From Thalassospira sp. MCCC 1A01148 (lineage in GTDB: Bacteria > Pseudomonadota > Alphaproteobacteria > Rhodospirillales > Thalassospiraceae), in NCBI RefSeq assembly GCF_001613795.1, contig NZ_LPVZ01000020.1:558001-622000 (forward strand): a DNA stretch of 64,000 nucleotides, in the 5' to 3' direction. The notes under the pieces are model-generated. The model worked only from the letters and a program-made list of their open reading frames with translations, was not told the origin of the DNA and made no database searches. Shown here one piece after another: positions 9,147 through 18,499 of this stretch (position 1 is the first letter of the stretch; each line of letters starts with the position of its first letter). The position numbers and the translations under genes are program-made.

Positions 9147-9938
9147 ATGAACAACACAATTGCAGACGACTATGAAATTGCCATGGGTCGATGGAGCCGC
9201 CGCCTGTCGCGCAGCTTTCTGGACTTTGTTGCCGCACCGTCTTGCGGTTCGTTGGTTGACGTCGGATGTGGCACGGGCAGTCTGACCCTGGCTGCGGCCA
9301 ACCGTTATCCGGATGCGCGGGTTGTCGGCATTGACCTGATCCCTGATTACCTGACGGACGCCTTGCGTGAGGAAGCAGCAAATATCGAACTGAAAACCGG
9401 AGATGCATTGTCATTGCCGTTCGAGAACAACAGTTTCGATACGGCCTTCTCGCAGCTGTTGGTCAATGATCTCGAAGAGCCGGCAAAGGCGGTTTCCGAG
9501 ATGGTACGCGTCACGAAACCAAACGGCAAAATCGCCGCGTCCGTTTGGGACCGTGCGGGCGGATTGACATTCATCCGCCTGTTTCTGGATGCCGCAGCCA
9601 TTCTGGCCGGGGTTGAGGGCGAAAAATTGCGCGAAGAAGTTTTCGACGTCCCCTATCAGGACGAAGATGATCTTTATGATCTGTGGTCGGATGCGGGATT
9701 GGGCGAAATTGATACTACAACCCTGGCCGTGCGCATGGATTTCATTGATTTTGATGATTACTGGCAGTCGCTAATGGGGGCACACAGCCTGATCCGCAAT
9801 TTCTTTAACCGGCAATATGCCGACACGGCCTACGAAATTCAGCAGGCCACGCGTCTGGCCTATCTCGGTGGGAAAACAGACGGCCGGCGATCCCTGGTGG
9901 CTTCTGCCATGGCAGTGCGCGGTGTCGTACCAGCGTAA
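9147..9938 (+). CDS. Class I SAM-dependent methyltransferase
   Basis: 263 residues. Motif I of the Rossmann methyltransferase fold is VDVGCGTGSLTLAAANRYP near residue 38, followed by VVGIDLIPDYL (acidic residue for the SAM ribose) and GDALSLPFENNSFD (motif II/III region). It resembles the UbiE/type-11 group. The substrate cannot be told from sequence. The reading frame starts 38 nt after the 21-bp inverted repeat, and the nearest upstream Shine-Dalgarno-like sequence is weak (GGGAAACG). The downstream gene is convergent, with a 15-nt gap. Confidence 0.88.
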   Translation: MNNTIADDYEIAMGRWSRRLSRSFLDFVAAPSCGSLVDVGCGTGSLTLAAANRYPDARVVGIDLIPDYLTDALREEAANIELKTGDALSLPFENNSFDTAFSQLLVNDLEEPAKAVSEMVRVTKPNGKIAASVWDRAGGLTFIRLFLDAAAILAGVEGEKLREEVFDVPYQDEDDLYDLWSDAGLGEIDTTTLAVRMDFIDFDDYWQSLMGAHSLIRNFFNRQYADTAYEIQQATRLAYLGGKTDGRRSLVASAMAVRGVVPA

Positions 9939-9953
9939 TCAGCGCCGCCGGGA

Positions 9954-10745
9954 TCAGCGACGACCAAAAGGCATCCAAAGAACACCCAGCAAACTCTGGC
10001 TGTCCTTGTCGCGGAATTCCTTGAGGCCAATCTGCATGTCGTGATCATTGACCTTGGTATGGTCAATATAGCTGACAAACAGCCGATCCCAGACCGAGAG
10101 GATATTGCCGTAGTTGCTGTTGGTTTCGCGCATCACACTGGAATGGTGAACCCGATGCATGTCGGGTGTCACGATCAACAGCCTGAGGCTGCGATCAAGG
10201 CTTTTGGGCAGATGCACATTGCCGTGATTAAACAGGGCAAAGCCGCTGAGCATGCTTTCGTAAATCACGACCGCCCACGGATCGGCACCGATCAGCAACA
10301 CAAAGAACGACTTGTAAAGCGCCGATACAACGATCTCGAACGGATGAAAACGCACAGCCGTTGAAACATCGAATTCAGTATCGCAGTGATGCACACGATG
10401 AAACCGCCAGAATATCGGCACGATATGTGTCAGACGGTGCTGCCAGTAAACCGCACAATCCAGAACGACAATTGTGACCAGCCCCGCCAGAACACCCGGC
10501 AGACCGACAAGGTTATTCAACCCCAGACCATTTGACTGCGCCCAGATCGCGGTTGCAATCATCGCAGCCCCAATGGTGAAGCGTGCCAGAGCAGCACTGA
10601 GCAACAAAAGACCAAAATTGGTCAGCCAGCGCAGCGGGCGACGCACGGCTTCCTTGGGGCGATAGGGTGCCACGGCCTCCCACAAGGCCATCACCGCCAG
10701 AATGGCGGCAAAGATACCCAGCCGAAATAATCCGCTCTGATCCAT
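9954..10745 (-). CDS. Sterol desaturase / fatty acid hydroxylase family membrane protein
   Basis: 263 residues with about four hydrophobic segments. The di-iron histidine clusters of this superfamily are all visible: HRLTH near residue 107, HRVHH near 120, NHGNVHLP near 178 and HRVHHSS near 200. Members hydroxylate or desaturate lipids at the membrane (sterols, carotenoids, fatty acids), and the substrate here is unknown. The gene is divergent from the M23 peptidase gene. Confidence 0.88.
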   Translation of the reverse strand: MDQSGLFRLGIFAAILAVMALWEAVAPYRPKEAVRRPLRWLTNFGLLLLSAALARFTIGAAMIATAIWAQSNGLGLNNLVGLPGVLAGLVTIVVLDCAVYWQHRLTHIVPIFWRFHRVHHCDTEFDVSTAVRFHPFEIVVSALYKSFFVLLIGADPWAVVIYESMLSGFALFNHGNVHLPKSLDRSLRLLIVTPDMHRVHHSSVMRETNSNYGNILSVWDRLFVSYIDHTKVNDHDMQIGLKEFRDKDSQSLLGVLWMPFGRR

Positions 10746-10923
10746 TTCATCCTGCCTTGCGTGATGAGATCGTGTTCATAGTTGCCATCTTGAAGTGATA
10801 GCGGATAACGCAACATACAAACAATATCTTGCAGGTCGCAGCGCCATCACCTTTATGTTAGAAAAAGGCGATTCACGCTAAATAGCCTGCGTGCAGTGAC
10901 CAAAATTCAATACAGGGGGCCTT

Positions 10924-11952
10924 ATGCCAGAACGATCAGGATCTTTTCGGACACTCTTTCTTTCGGTGTTCGCGACCCTGTCCTTTGGCAGCATCGCCCT
11001 TGCAGATGGACCGCCGTTTGATCTGCCGGTCGATTGTGCCGACAATACGTGCGACATCGTGCATTACGTGGACCACGATCCGGGCCCGCAAATTCGTGAT
11101 TATGCTTGCGGGACCACGACCTATGATGGTCATCGCGGCACGGACTTCGCCATTCCTGACGAGGCCACGATGCTTGAAGGTGTGTCTGTGCGCGCCATTG
11201 CCGATGGCACTGTCAGGGCGCTTCGCGAAGGGGTCGAGGATATTGATTCCGGGCGTATATCCCCAAACAGTCTCGAGGGCATCGAATGCGGGAATGGCAT
11301 CCTGATTGATCACGATGACGGCTGGCAAAGCCAGTATTGCCATCTGCGCCGCAACTGGGTTGCCGTGAAGCAAGGCGACCGTGTCAGCCGGGGTCAGGTG
11401 ATCGGACGGATCGGACTTTCTGGCCAGGCAACCTTCCCGCACCTGCATTTCAACCTGCGCAAGGATGGCAATCTTGTTGATCCGTTCAGCGGCACGAACA
11501 TGGGTGCAAGCAACCCGAATGATTGCAGGGTTGAGAATGCTGCACTCTGGACGCCCGAAGCACGTGCACAGCTGGGCTATAACGAAATCTCGCTTTATGG
11601 GCATGGATTTTCGATGGCGCGCCCGACGGCATCCGATCTCAAGCGCGGCTATGGCAAGGACAAGGAACTGCCAAGCACCAGCCCCGGCCTTTATTTCTGG
11701 GCCTATCTTATCGGGGCCAATGACGGCGACGTCATCCGTATGAGCATGCAAACGCCAGACGGAAAAGGTGGGCACCGGGATTTCGTAATTGATTTGCCCA
11801 ATGATGCAGGCCCCCGTGCAAAATGGTTCTTTATCAATATGGACCGGCCGGGAAGCCGCTGGCCGGCGGGAACGTATCATGGTGAGGTCACCTTTACCCG
11901 CGGTGACAATCCCCCCCGCCTGATTGGTCAAAGCGACGTCGTCATCCGCTAG
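10924..11952 (+). CDS. M23-family metallopeptidase, exported
   Basis: 342 residues. The N-terminus is a signal peptide (LFLSVFATLSFGSIALA). The LytM/peptidase M23 core runs from about residue 60 to 180 with HRGTDF (HxxxD zinc ligands) and FPHLHF (HxH ligand), plus QSQYCHL. Unlike most M23 enzymes the core carries several Cys residues, suggesting disulfides. The C-terminal 150 residues are unrecognised. Such enzymes usually cut peptidoglycan cross-links, so a periplasmic site is likely. Confidence 0.88.
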   Translation: MPERSGSFRTLFLSVFATLSFGSIALADGPPFDLPVDCADNTCDIVHYVDHDPGPQIRDYACGTTTYDGHRGTDFAIPDEATMLEGVSVRAIADGTVRALREGVEDIDSGRISPNSLEGIECGNGILIDHDDGWQSQYCHLRRNWVAVKQGDRVSRGQVIGRIGLSGQATFPHLHFNLRKDGNLVDPFSGTNMGASNPNDCRVENAALWTPEARAQLGYNEISLYGHGFSMARPTASDLKRGYGKDKELPSTSPGLYFWAYLIGANDGDVIRMSMQTPDGKGGHRDFVIDLPNDAGPRAKWFFINMDRPGSRWPAGTYHGEVTFTRGDNPPRLIGQSDVVIR

Positions 11953-12147
11953 GCGGTGTCCGATCATCGGCCAAGCCCGTGCCATCGTCGCCAGCACCCA
12001 CTTAGCGGACCAGTCAGACTGACCAGTCGGACGAACGCCGAAAAATCCGTTTTAGGTTGCCTCACCTGTGTCGGCCGATTTAAAATTACAACAGCAAATA
12101 GCAATAGTTATTGAAACTATTGAATAAATCACAGAATCGGCACGTGC

Positions 12148-14577
12148 ATGTACAGGATATATGACTGTCTGGCCAACCAGCACGATATCGTTCTGGTCAT
12201 AATTGCCCTCCTGATTGGACTGGCTGGCATCCATACGGCGTTCAACATGTATGCGCGTGCCTGTATCGGGCGCCTTCGTCAGAAAATCGCATGGCTGTTT
12301 TTAACCGGTGTCGTCACCGGGGGGAGCATCTGGGCGACGCATTTCATTGCGATGCTGTCTTATGACCCGGTTGTACCTGTCGGCTATGAACCGGTCCTGA
12401 CCGCCGTTTCACTCTTGATCGCGATTGCGGCAACGACCGCCGGTTTTGCCATTGCATCGGTCATTGGGCCAAATCTTTTGCTTTCGCGCATTGTTGGCGG
12501 GCTTGTTGTCGGTCTTGGCATTTCAGCCATGCACTTTACCGGCATGTCGGCAATCCGTGTCCCGGGCGTCATCAGCTGGCACATGGATATCGTGATTGGC
12601 GCGATCTTGATGGGGGCCGTGTTCGGGATGATTTCCCTTTGGCTTGCGCGATCAGCACAAACCGAACGCCAAAAGCTGCTGGGCAAGGTCAACCTGACCA
12701 TTGCCGTTGCCACCATGCATTTCAGCGCAATGGGCGCACTGGTGATCACGCCTGATCCGACCGTGCCGGTGCCGACCCAGCTTATATCGCAGGACTACCT
12801 TGCTATTGGCGTTGCAGTTGTCGCGATTTTGCTAATTGCCATCGGCTTTGTCACAGCGCTTGTTGATCGACAGTTGCGTGATCATGTCCGCAATCGCATG
12901 CGCATTTTGGGCGATTCAGCAATCGAAGCACTTGTATTGACCCAGAATGGGCGTGTGATTGATGCCAATGACAGCTTCCTGAAACTTGTTGATGTGACCC
13001 GCGCCGAAATCCTTGATCAGGATTTTCTGGCCGAATGGCTTGCGGATACCCCGCCTGCTTTTCAGTCCGGCGAGATCAGCTATATCGAAACCAACCTGTC
13101 ATGGTCGCATAGCACCGAAATACCGGTCGAAGTTGTTCGCCGCGAAATTCCTGCAGATGAAATATCCGACGCCACGGTAATATTTGGCTTGCGCGATCTG
13201 CGCGAACGGTATGCCGCCGAACACCACATACGGTTCCTGGCGGAACATGATTCCCTGACAACACTTTTGAACCGGACAACATTCAACGACCATCTGAGCG
13301 AAGCGCTTGCAGAATCGGACGAAACCTGGACGCCTGTAACGGTGATGTGTATCGATTTCGATCACTTCAAGGAACTGAATGACAGCTTTGGCCATATTGC
13401 CGGTGATCATGCCCTGCGTGAACTGGGTGAGCGCCTGTCGAAACTGTTTAGCGACGATGTCGTGATCGCACGCGTTGGCGGAGACGAGTTTGTCGCCTTG
13501 CTGCATCATCAGACGCGCTCGGACATGGATGGGGTTATTGCGCGGTCACGTGAAGTTGCGCAACAGATCCTTGATTGCGTTGCGATACCGGTCTTTATCA
13601 ACGCCGAACACCGGGCAAAACTGTCATCAAGTATCGGGATCGCGCATTATCCATCGGATGGGGACGACGCCGAAAGCATCCTTTTCCACGCTGATCTTGC
13701 GATGTATCGCGTCAAGCAATCAGGTGGCAATGACATGGTGTTCTATTCGCCGGAGATGGATGAAGAATACCGTTTCAAGCGCCAGCTTTCATCGAACCTT
13801 CGCAAAGCAATGGATAGCGGCCAGCTGGAACTATATTACCAGCCGCAATGCGACACGGATGGCAAAGTCATTAATTCATTCGAAGCGCTGCTGCGTTGGA
13901 CAGATCCGGAAATGGGTTCGATCCCACCGGGCCGCTTCATCCCGATTGCCGAGGAAACTGGCCTGATCGTGCAGCTGGGCGAATGGGTTCTCAGAACGGC
14001 GTGCCAGGAAGCGGCAAGCTGGAAGAACCCGCTTGGCATCGGGGTCAACATGTCGGCCGTGCAATTGCAAAAGCATGAATTGCCTGAACTGGTTGCCGAA
14101 ATACTGGCTGAAACGGGGCTCGATCCGAAACGCCTTGAACTGGAAGTCACAGAAACAGCACTTATTCACAACCCGGCACGGTCAATGAAGATACTGTCCG
14201 ATATCAAGAAACTTGGCGTGCGTATCGCCATGGACGATTTCGGGACGGGTTATTCATCGCTGGCCACCTTGCAGAATTTCCCTGTAGACCGCATCAAGAT
14301 TGATCAATCCTTTATCAAGAAACTGATCAGTAACGACCAGGCCATTGCGATTGTCCGCGCTGTCATTAACCTTGGCCATGATCTTCACCTTGATGTCATT
14401 GCCGAGGGCGTTGAAACAGACGAGCAGGTTAGTTTCCTGACCGATCATCATTGCAGCTCGGTGCAAGGCTACAAGTACGGCCATCCCAAACCGATCAAGG
14501 ATTACTGGCACGTCGTAAACCACACGGAAACCCCGACAAAACCAGCGAATCGAGGCCCCGGCTTTGAAACTGTCTGA
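12148..14577 (+). CDS. MHYT-PAS-GGDEF-EAL cyclic-di-GMP signalling protein
   Basis: 809 residues. The first ~250 residues form a seven-helix MHYT sensor with ATHFIAML, AMHFTGMSA and TMHFSAMGA, which carry the membrane Met/His residues proposed to bind copper or a diatomic gas. A PAS-like segment follows (about 255-345). The GGDEF domain has an intact RVGGDEF near residue 443, and the EAL domain has FEALLRW near 577, DDFGTGYSSL and AEGVETDEQ. Both catalytic motifs look intact, so either synthase or phosphodiesterase activity, or both, is possible. The protein sits in the inner membrane. The start has no strong ribosome-binding site. Confidence 0.93.
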   Translation: MYRIYDCLANQHDIVLVIIALLIGLAGIHTAFNMYARACIGRLRQKIAWLFLTGVVTGGSIWATHFIAMLSYDPVVPVGYEPVLTAVSLLIAIAATTAGFAIASVIGPNLLLSRIVGGLVVGLGISAMHFTGMSAIRVPGVISWHMDIVIGAILMGAVFGMISLWLARSAQTERQKLLGKVNLTIAVATMHFSAMGALVITPDPTVPVPTQLISQDYLAIGVAVVAILLIAIGFVTALVDRQLRDHVRNRMRILGDSAIEALVLTQNGRVIDANDSFLKLVDVTRAEILDQDFLAEWLADTPPAFQSGEISYIETNLSWSHSTEIPVEVVRREIPADEISDATVIFGLRDLRERYAAEHHIRFLAEHDSLTTLLNRTTFNDHLSEALAESDETWTPVTVMCIDFDHFKELNDSFGHIAGDHALRELGERLSKLFSDDVVIARVGGDEFVALLHHQTRSDMDGVIARSREVAQQILDCVAIPVFINAEHRAKLSSSIGIAHYPSDGDDAESILFHADLAMYRVKQSGGNDMVFYSPEMDEEYRFKRQLSSNLRKAMDSGQLELYYQPQCDTDGKVINSFEALLRWTDPEMGSIPPGRFIPIAEETGLIVQLGEWVLRTACQEAASWKNPLGIGVNMSAVQLQKHELPELVAEILAETGLDPKRLELEVTETALIHNPARSMKILSDIKKLGVRIAMDDFGTGYSSLATLQNFPVDRIKIDQSFIKKLISNDQAIAIVRAVINLGHDLHLDVIAEGVETDEQVSFLTDHHCSSVQGYKYGHPKPIKDYWHVVNHTETPTKPANRGPGFETV

Positions 14578-14711
14578 GGACCAGACTACCCAGCCTTGCG
14601 CAAGGTAACGGTTTTATCTGGAACGAATGGAATTTGTGACAAAACACGCATCAAAAACGTTACCTTTTCCATGAGGTTGAAAGTTTTTTGACGTTTTTTG
14701 ACTCTGGACCC

Positions 14712-14741
14712 TTGTAACTCGCCCTTTTGCCTGCCTATATT
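14712..14741 (+). promoter_or_regulatory. Candidate sigma70 promoter for the 40-residue membrane protein gene
   Basis: TTGTAA (14712-14717) and TATATT (14736-14741) are separated by 18 nt and lie 54 nt before the start codon at 14796. Upstream, GTTTTTTGAC is repeated twice in tandem (14683-14702). Confidence 0.35.
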
Positions 14742-14795
14742 TGACGTGTGCCGAGCCCGGCACATTGACACTACCTGTCATAAGACGGAGTAAAC

Positions 14796-14918
14796 ATGAT
14801 GAATAAGCGTAAAGCCGTTGCAATCGCCATTGCCCGTGAACAGCAGATCGCCCGTTCGATGGAAATCCTGTTCGCCGGTACCATTCTGGCCGTCATCGCA
14901 TCGCTTCTGGTTATCTGA
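14796..14918 (+). CDS. Small single-pass membrane protein, 40 residues
   Basis: The reading frame starts at ATG 14796 after GGAG at proper spacing. The product has a basic, polar N-terminal half (MNKRKAVAIAIAREQQ) and a C-terminal hydrophobic segment (ILFAGTILAVIASLLVI) ending at the stop, like a tail-anchored or small bitopic protein. The good ribosome-binding site, a possible promoter and proper codon use support a real gene. I do not recognise a family. It stands alone between the cyclic-di-GMP protein and the ACT-like gene. Confidence 0.6.
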   Translation: MMNKRKAVAIAIAREQQIARSMEILFAGTILAVIASLLVI

Positions 14919-15100
14919 TCCAGTTTCCGCTTTCATCATCTGCATGACCTTTCAAACCTTCCGGCTTTGAAAAGACCCTGTTTTAAATAGCTTCATGACG
15001 CATCACAGCATCTTCTCGGTCATTATTGCGCGAATTATCAGCCCGGTTGTCTAAGGACACCGGGACGTATCTGTTCGCCTTTTTGATGCACTGAATTTCT

Positions 15101-15439
15101 GTGAGCATTGTCATGACCGATCATGCATTTGCTGCGTCCACACAGGACGCACATACCCCAAAATCCGTTTACTGTTTTTCTGTCCACGCCGCGGCCGAAC
15201 CTGATGTCATGCCGCGCGTTCTTGAACTGTTTGCCAAGCGCAACCTTGTTCCCGCCAGCTGGCACTCAACCGTCGCTGATGGGCTGCGCGGCTATGAAGA
15301 GCTTCAGATCGACATTCAGGTCCAGCAACTTGAAACCAAAGTGGCCGAGCACATCGCGCGCTGCCTGCGTCAGATCATCCATGTGAATACAGTTCTAACC
15401 TCGGAAAAAGGCTATTCAAACTCTGCGCTTAGCGCGTAG
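15101..15439 (+). CDS. ACT-domain-like protein
   Basis: 112 residues from a GTG at 15101, or 108 from the ATG at 15113; neither has a clear Shine-Dalgarno sequence. The segment CFSVHAAAEPDVMPRVLEL followed by FAKRNLVPASWHS resembles the beta-alpha-beta opening of ACT domains, as in small subunits of acetolactate synthase. A second predicted helix follows (KVAEHIARCLRQII). ACT domains bind amino acids as regulators. No partner enzyme is adjacent, so the role is unknown. The Nudix gene follows after 59 nt on the same strand. Confidence 0.65.
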   Translation: MSIVMTDHAFAASTQDAHTPKSVYCFSVHAAAEPDVMPRVLELFAKRNLVPASWHSTVADGLRGYEELQIDIQVQQLETKVAEHIARCLRQIIHVNTVLTSEKGYSNSALSA

Positions 15440-15498
15440 GCTGTGTCGGTGCGCGGCGCTGCAACATCTGGCAGCGCCCTTGCCGACAGGAGTTCGAC

Positions 15499-16362
15499 TT
15501 GGCCTATCTTGATCATATCCATGCGTGCAACAACGCCAATCTGTCGCGCTATGCCCGTTTCAGGATTGACGGCCTTCCGGTCGGGGCGATCCGATCCGAC
15601 TTTGCCACTGCGCTCACGGGGCTCGACGGGAACTTTATCCGTGACGAGAATGGCGAGTACGGGTTTGCCCCGCATATCAAGACCATTGATGCACGTAACC
15701 AGACCCTGATCGAAGCGACCAGCACCCTGTGTCAGCAAGGCGTGATCAAGCAGTTGCACGGCGAAAAGTTTGATATTCGCAATCATCTGGCCGATGACCC
15801 GCTTTGTCAGCTTGACCGGTTTGCCATGCCCTATTTTGGTTGCCGGTCGTGGGGCGTCCATATGAACGGCTTTGTGCGCAAGGCAGATGGCATTCACATG
15901 TGGATTGCCAAGCGTGCCATGGACAAGCCGACCTATCCCGGCATGCTTGATAACATGGTCGCTGGCGGCCAGCCGACCGGGCTTGGCTTTCGTGAAAACA
16001 TGATCAAGGAATGCGCCGAAGAAGCCGGTATTCCGACTAGCCTTGCCGAAAAGATCGTTGCGATCGGCACGGTGTCCTATCTGTATGAAACCGACGAAGG
16101 GTTGAAACCCGATGTGATGGTCAATTTCGATCTGGAATTGCCAGAAGACTTCGTGCCGCATTGTGCCGATGGCGAAGTCGCACAGTTTGATCTGCTTCCG
16201 ATCGCCGAGGTCGCCGAGATCGTCCGCACCGGGTTTGACTTCAAGTTCAACTGCGCGCTGGTGGTCATTGACTTCCTGATACGTCAGGGTCAGCTAACCG
16301 CCGATAACGAGCCGTCCTATTGCGATCTCGTCACAGGGCTTCACCGCAGCCTCGCCCCATAA
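15499..16362 (+). CDS. Nudix hydrolase-like protein with DUF4743-type N-terminus
   Basis: 287 residues. The start is a TTG at 15499, six nt after AGGAG; no ATG fits as well. The N-terminal ~110 residues resemble the domain found ahead of Nudix cores in thiamine-pyrophosphokinase-related proteins of the Tnr3 type. The Nudix box is seen as GGQPTGLGF then KECAEEAGIP, where the usual RE is KE, so the box is slightly divergent. It presumably cleaves a nucleoside-diphosphate-linked or thiamine-like substrate. Confidence 0.8.
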   Translation: MAYLDHIHACNNANLSRYARFRIDGLPVGAIRSDFATALTGLDGNFIRDENGEYGFAPHIKTIDARNQTLIEATSTLCQQGVIKQLHGEKFDIRNHLADDPLCQLDRFAMPYFGCRSWGVHMNGFVRKADGIHMWIAKRAMDKPTYPGMLDNMVAGGQPTGLGFRENMIKECAEEAGIPTSLAEKIVAIGTVSYLYETDEGLKPDVMVNFDLELPEDFVPHCADGEVAQFDLLPIAEVAEIVRTGFDFKFNCALVVIDFLIRQGQLTADNEPSYCDLVTGLHRSLAP

Positions 16363-16454
16363 ACCAGGCGTTTGAAAGCCCACGATCAAGACAACGGCAC
16401 CGATCCGGCCCAGGGGTGAGGGTGGTGCCATCTGTCAGGCGCATGTCAGTCTGG

Positions 16455-16937
16455 TTACTGCCTTGGGGTGTTTGGTCCGCCCATCAATGCGCCAACGGCC
16501 ATGACGGTCAGTTTGGCGCGCAAGTCCGGGTCAAGCTTATCAAGATCACTTTGCTTGCTGCGCAATGCCTTTACCGCCTCGGCAATCAGCTCCTGACGGC
16601 GTTCATCCTCGGGCGTTGCGATCTTGCTTTTCTTTTTGCCAAGTTTGGCGTCAGCAGCATTCAGCGCCTTCATGATTTCGGTATGCGGCGCTTCGGCCTG
16701 TTCGGTCAGCGTTTCGGCAAGCGCAAGCGCACGCGCCTCTTCGACTGACATGCCTTCGTCCTGATGGGCAAGGGCGCGGTCTTCTATGCGCCGTGCCTGA
16801 CGCGCCTGAGCTGCTGTTTGCTCAGCCGTCGCACTGTCACGCACATGCAGGGATTGCGCATCGTTATAAGCTTGAATCGCGTCCCGGCCCTTTTTGCCGA
16901 CAAAGACGCGCATCAGCGTTTCCTTGAGCAATCCCAT
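16455..16937 (-). CDS. Hypothetical helical protein, 160 residues
   Basis: No family recognised. The sequence is charged and helical, rich in Ala, Glu, Lys and Arg, with a coiled-coil-like middle (TAEQTAAQARQARRIEDRAL) and no signal peptide or membrane segment. The ATG at 16937 is followed by MGLLKETLMRVFVGKKG. It is convergent with the Nudix gene (92-nt gap). Codon usage matches its neighbours. Confidence 0.6.
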   Translation of the reverse strand: MGLLKETLMRVFVGKKGRDAIQAYNDAQSLHVRDSATAEQTAAQARQARRIEDRALAHQDEGMSVEEARALALAETLTEQAEAPHTEIMKALNAADAKLGKKKSKIATPEDERRQELIAEAVKALRSKQSDLDKLDPDLRAKLTVMAVGALMGGPNTPRQ

Positions 16938-17039
16938 CCATTCATCCTTGGTTTAGCAGCCTGAATTGACGCACAACTATTATGCGCCAAAAGAGTTTCG
17001 AAAACATTGCCCCGCTGGATTGCGGATTTTATCAATGTT

Positions 17040-17501
17040 CTAAATATGCTGAGCCACCCGGCCTTCTTCAACTGCCAAAATATAATCGATCAGGGCCTCG
17101 CAATCGCTTGTTTGCAGATGTTCAAGATCACAAACAAAATCAACGTTGCTTGCCGCCGGGTCGTCTGAATGGCCAACGATGCCAACCTTGACGTATTCAC
17201 CGTCCAGCGCATCAAGACCTGCAATCAGATCAGCAACACTCACCCGGTCCTCTGCCGTCAGGGATGTTCTGATCAGAACCAGCATATCGGCATCGCAATC
17301 AATGACCTGCCTTACGATGGATTGTGCATCCGAGTGACCGGGTGCGACATCAACGTCAAACCCGCCATCGGCAAACAGGGTCGCGACCTGCTTGTGATGC
17401 TTTTCTTCGACCGAGGATGCAGTCGCCAACAGAAGGCGCGGATGGCGACCTTCCATTTCTGCGAATTTGGCCAGATTGCTCGCAAGTTGAGGAGACGTCA
17501 T
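17040..17501 (-). CDS. Degenerate B12-binding-domain-like protein
   Basis: 153 residues from the ATG at 17501 (GAGG upstream); a longer frame to 17573 lacks support. PRLLLATASSVEEKHHKQVA then TLFADGGFDVDVAPGHSDAQ matches the cobalamin-binding domain at the C-terminus of methylmalonyl-CoA mutases (strand, D-x-H-x-x-G loop, helix, GFDVD strand). Here the D-x-H-x-x-G loop reads EEKHHK, so the cobalamin-ligating motif is damaged or altered. The mutase catalytic domain is absent. The product may be a stand-alone partner or regulatory protein that no longer binds B12 (inference). Confidence 0.65.
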   Translation of the reverse strand: MTSPQLASNLAKFAEMEGRHPRLLLATASSVEEKHHKQVATLFADGGFDVDVAPGHSDAQSIVRQVIDCDADMLVLIRTSLTAEDRVSVADLIAGLDALDGEYVKVGIVGHSDDPAASNVDFVCDLEHLQTSDCEALIDYILAVEEGRVAQHI

Positions 17502-17637
17502 GTTACCTCGCTTGAAACTGCCCTTTGCCATCCAACACAGCAAACCGGGCCAACGCAGCTCTGCTACGTTCACGCCCTAGTATCTCTTTCAATTCCTTGA
17601 CTGACAAGCCTTGCAATCAGACCCGTTCAACCCAGTC

Positions 17638-18300
17638 CTACCAACCTGCCATGTCAAGCGGATTAACGCCAATCACATGACCATGCCCAAACAGGATCAG
17701 AAGGTAACTCACAGTCCCGGCAAGCACATCACGCCACCCGATCGCACCGTGAAACAATGCGGACGGATCAAAGCGACGGGTCGCGCCAAGCCAAACAGCC
17801 TGTTGTTCAGGTGCGACGGCCCTCAGACGGATTTTCTCCATACGCCAGAACCCGATCAGGGCAAACGCAGCACTGCCGCCAAAGAACAGCACGGCAACCA
17901 GATCCCCATTCGCAATCATGTGCCCGATCCCCCAGATGATCATGCCCAGCAACAAGGGATGGCGGCAAAAACGGTTGATCCCGGGTCTGGCCGGGTCAAA
18001 TCCGGTTTTTCGTCCGATTGACAACGGACAGGGTTGAAGAATGGCGCTGGCCCACAAAATACAGGCAGGCAGCATTACAATGACAAGAAGCTGCGCTTGC
18101 CAGGGTTGATACCCCCAAAGGAAAAACGACTCCGCGACGAGAACTTCGTGAAGCACCCAACCAAACAGGAAAAGCGACAAGACCGAAAAGCCAAAGATAT
18201 AGGTACGATATCCGACCCACCGAACAAGCCTTTCGCGCAGGATGCCCGGAATAATGTGCCCCGCAAGAAAAACCGCTACGGCCACGAAAAACCAGGTCAA
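17638..18300 (-). CDS. NnrU-family integral membrane protein
   Basis: 220 residues with about six membrane segments. It shows the NnrU pattern: an N-terminal FVAVAVFLAGHIIPG, a middle NRFCRHPLLLGMIIWGIGHM segment and HG-rich loops. NnrU was first described with nitric-oxide and nitrite respiration genes, and related proteins (isoprenoid methyl-transferase-like fold) occur widely. No denitrification genes are near. The function is uncertain. Confidence 0.82.
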   Translation of the reverse strand: MTWFFVAVAVFLAGHIIPGILRERLVRWVGYRTYIFGFSVLSLFLFGWVLHEVLVAESFFLWGYQPWQAQLLVIVMLPACILWASAILQPCPLSIGRKTGFDPARPGINRFCRHPLLLGMIIWGIGHMIANGDLVAVLFFGGSAAFALIGFWRMEKIRLRAVAPEQQAVWLGATRRFDPSALFHGAIGWRDVLAGTVSYLLILFGHGHVIGVNPLDMAGW

Positions 18301-18499
18301 AACACGATCCCCTCTTTACAATACGGCCTCAACATGCAAATTGCCCTGTTCGCGCGCTCGGAGCAGGATGCGAATCTCCAAGGCCCTTGCGTTACGCGAT
18401 ATTAGGGGATACCTCTGTACCCCTGTTTGACATAGAACAACAAGCCCTTGCCCACGGATACTCCGACGGGCAGTTAAAGATATACGGAATATACTCGAA

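Noticed and set aside
10936..11997. A 353-codon reverse frame over the M23 peptidase gene
   Set aside because: The plus-strand frame has a signal peptide and intact zinc motifs; the reverse frame has no recognisable features.
12008..12028. GACCAGTC repeated twice 13 bp apart after the M23 gene
   Set aside because: Two 8-mers with no dyad, promoter or regulator context are not enough to call a site.
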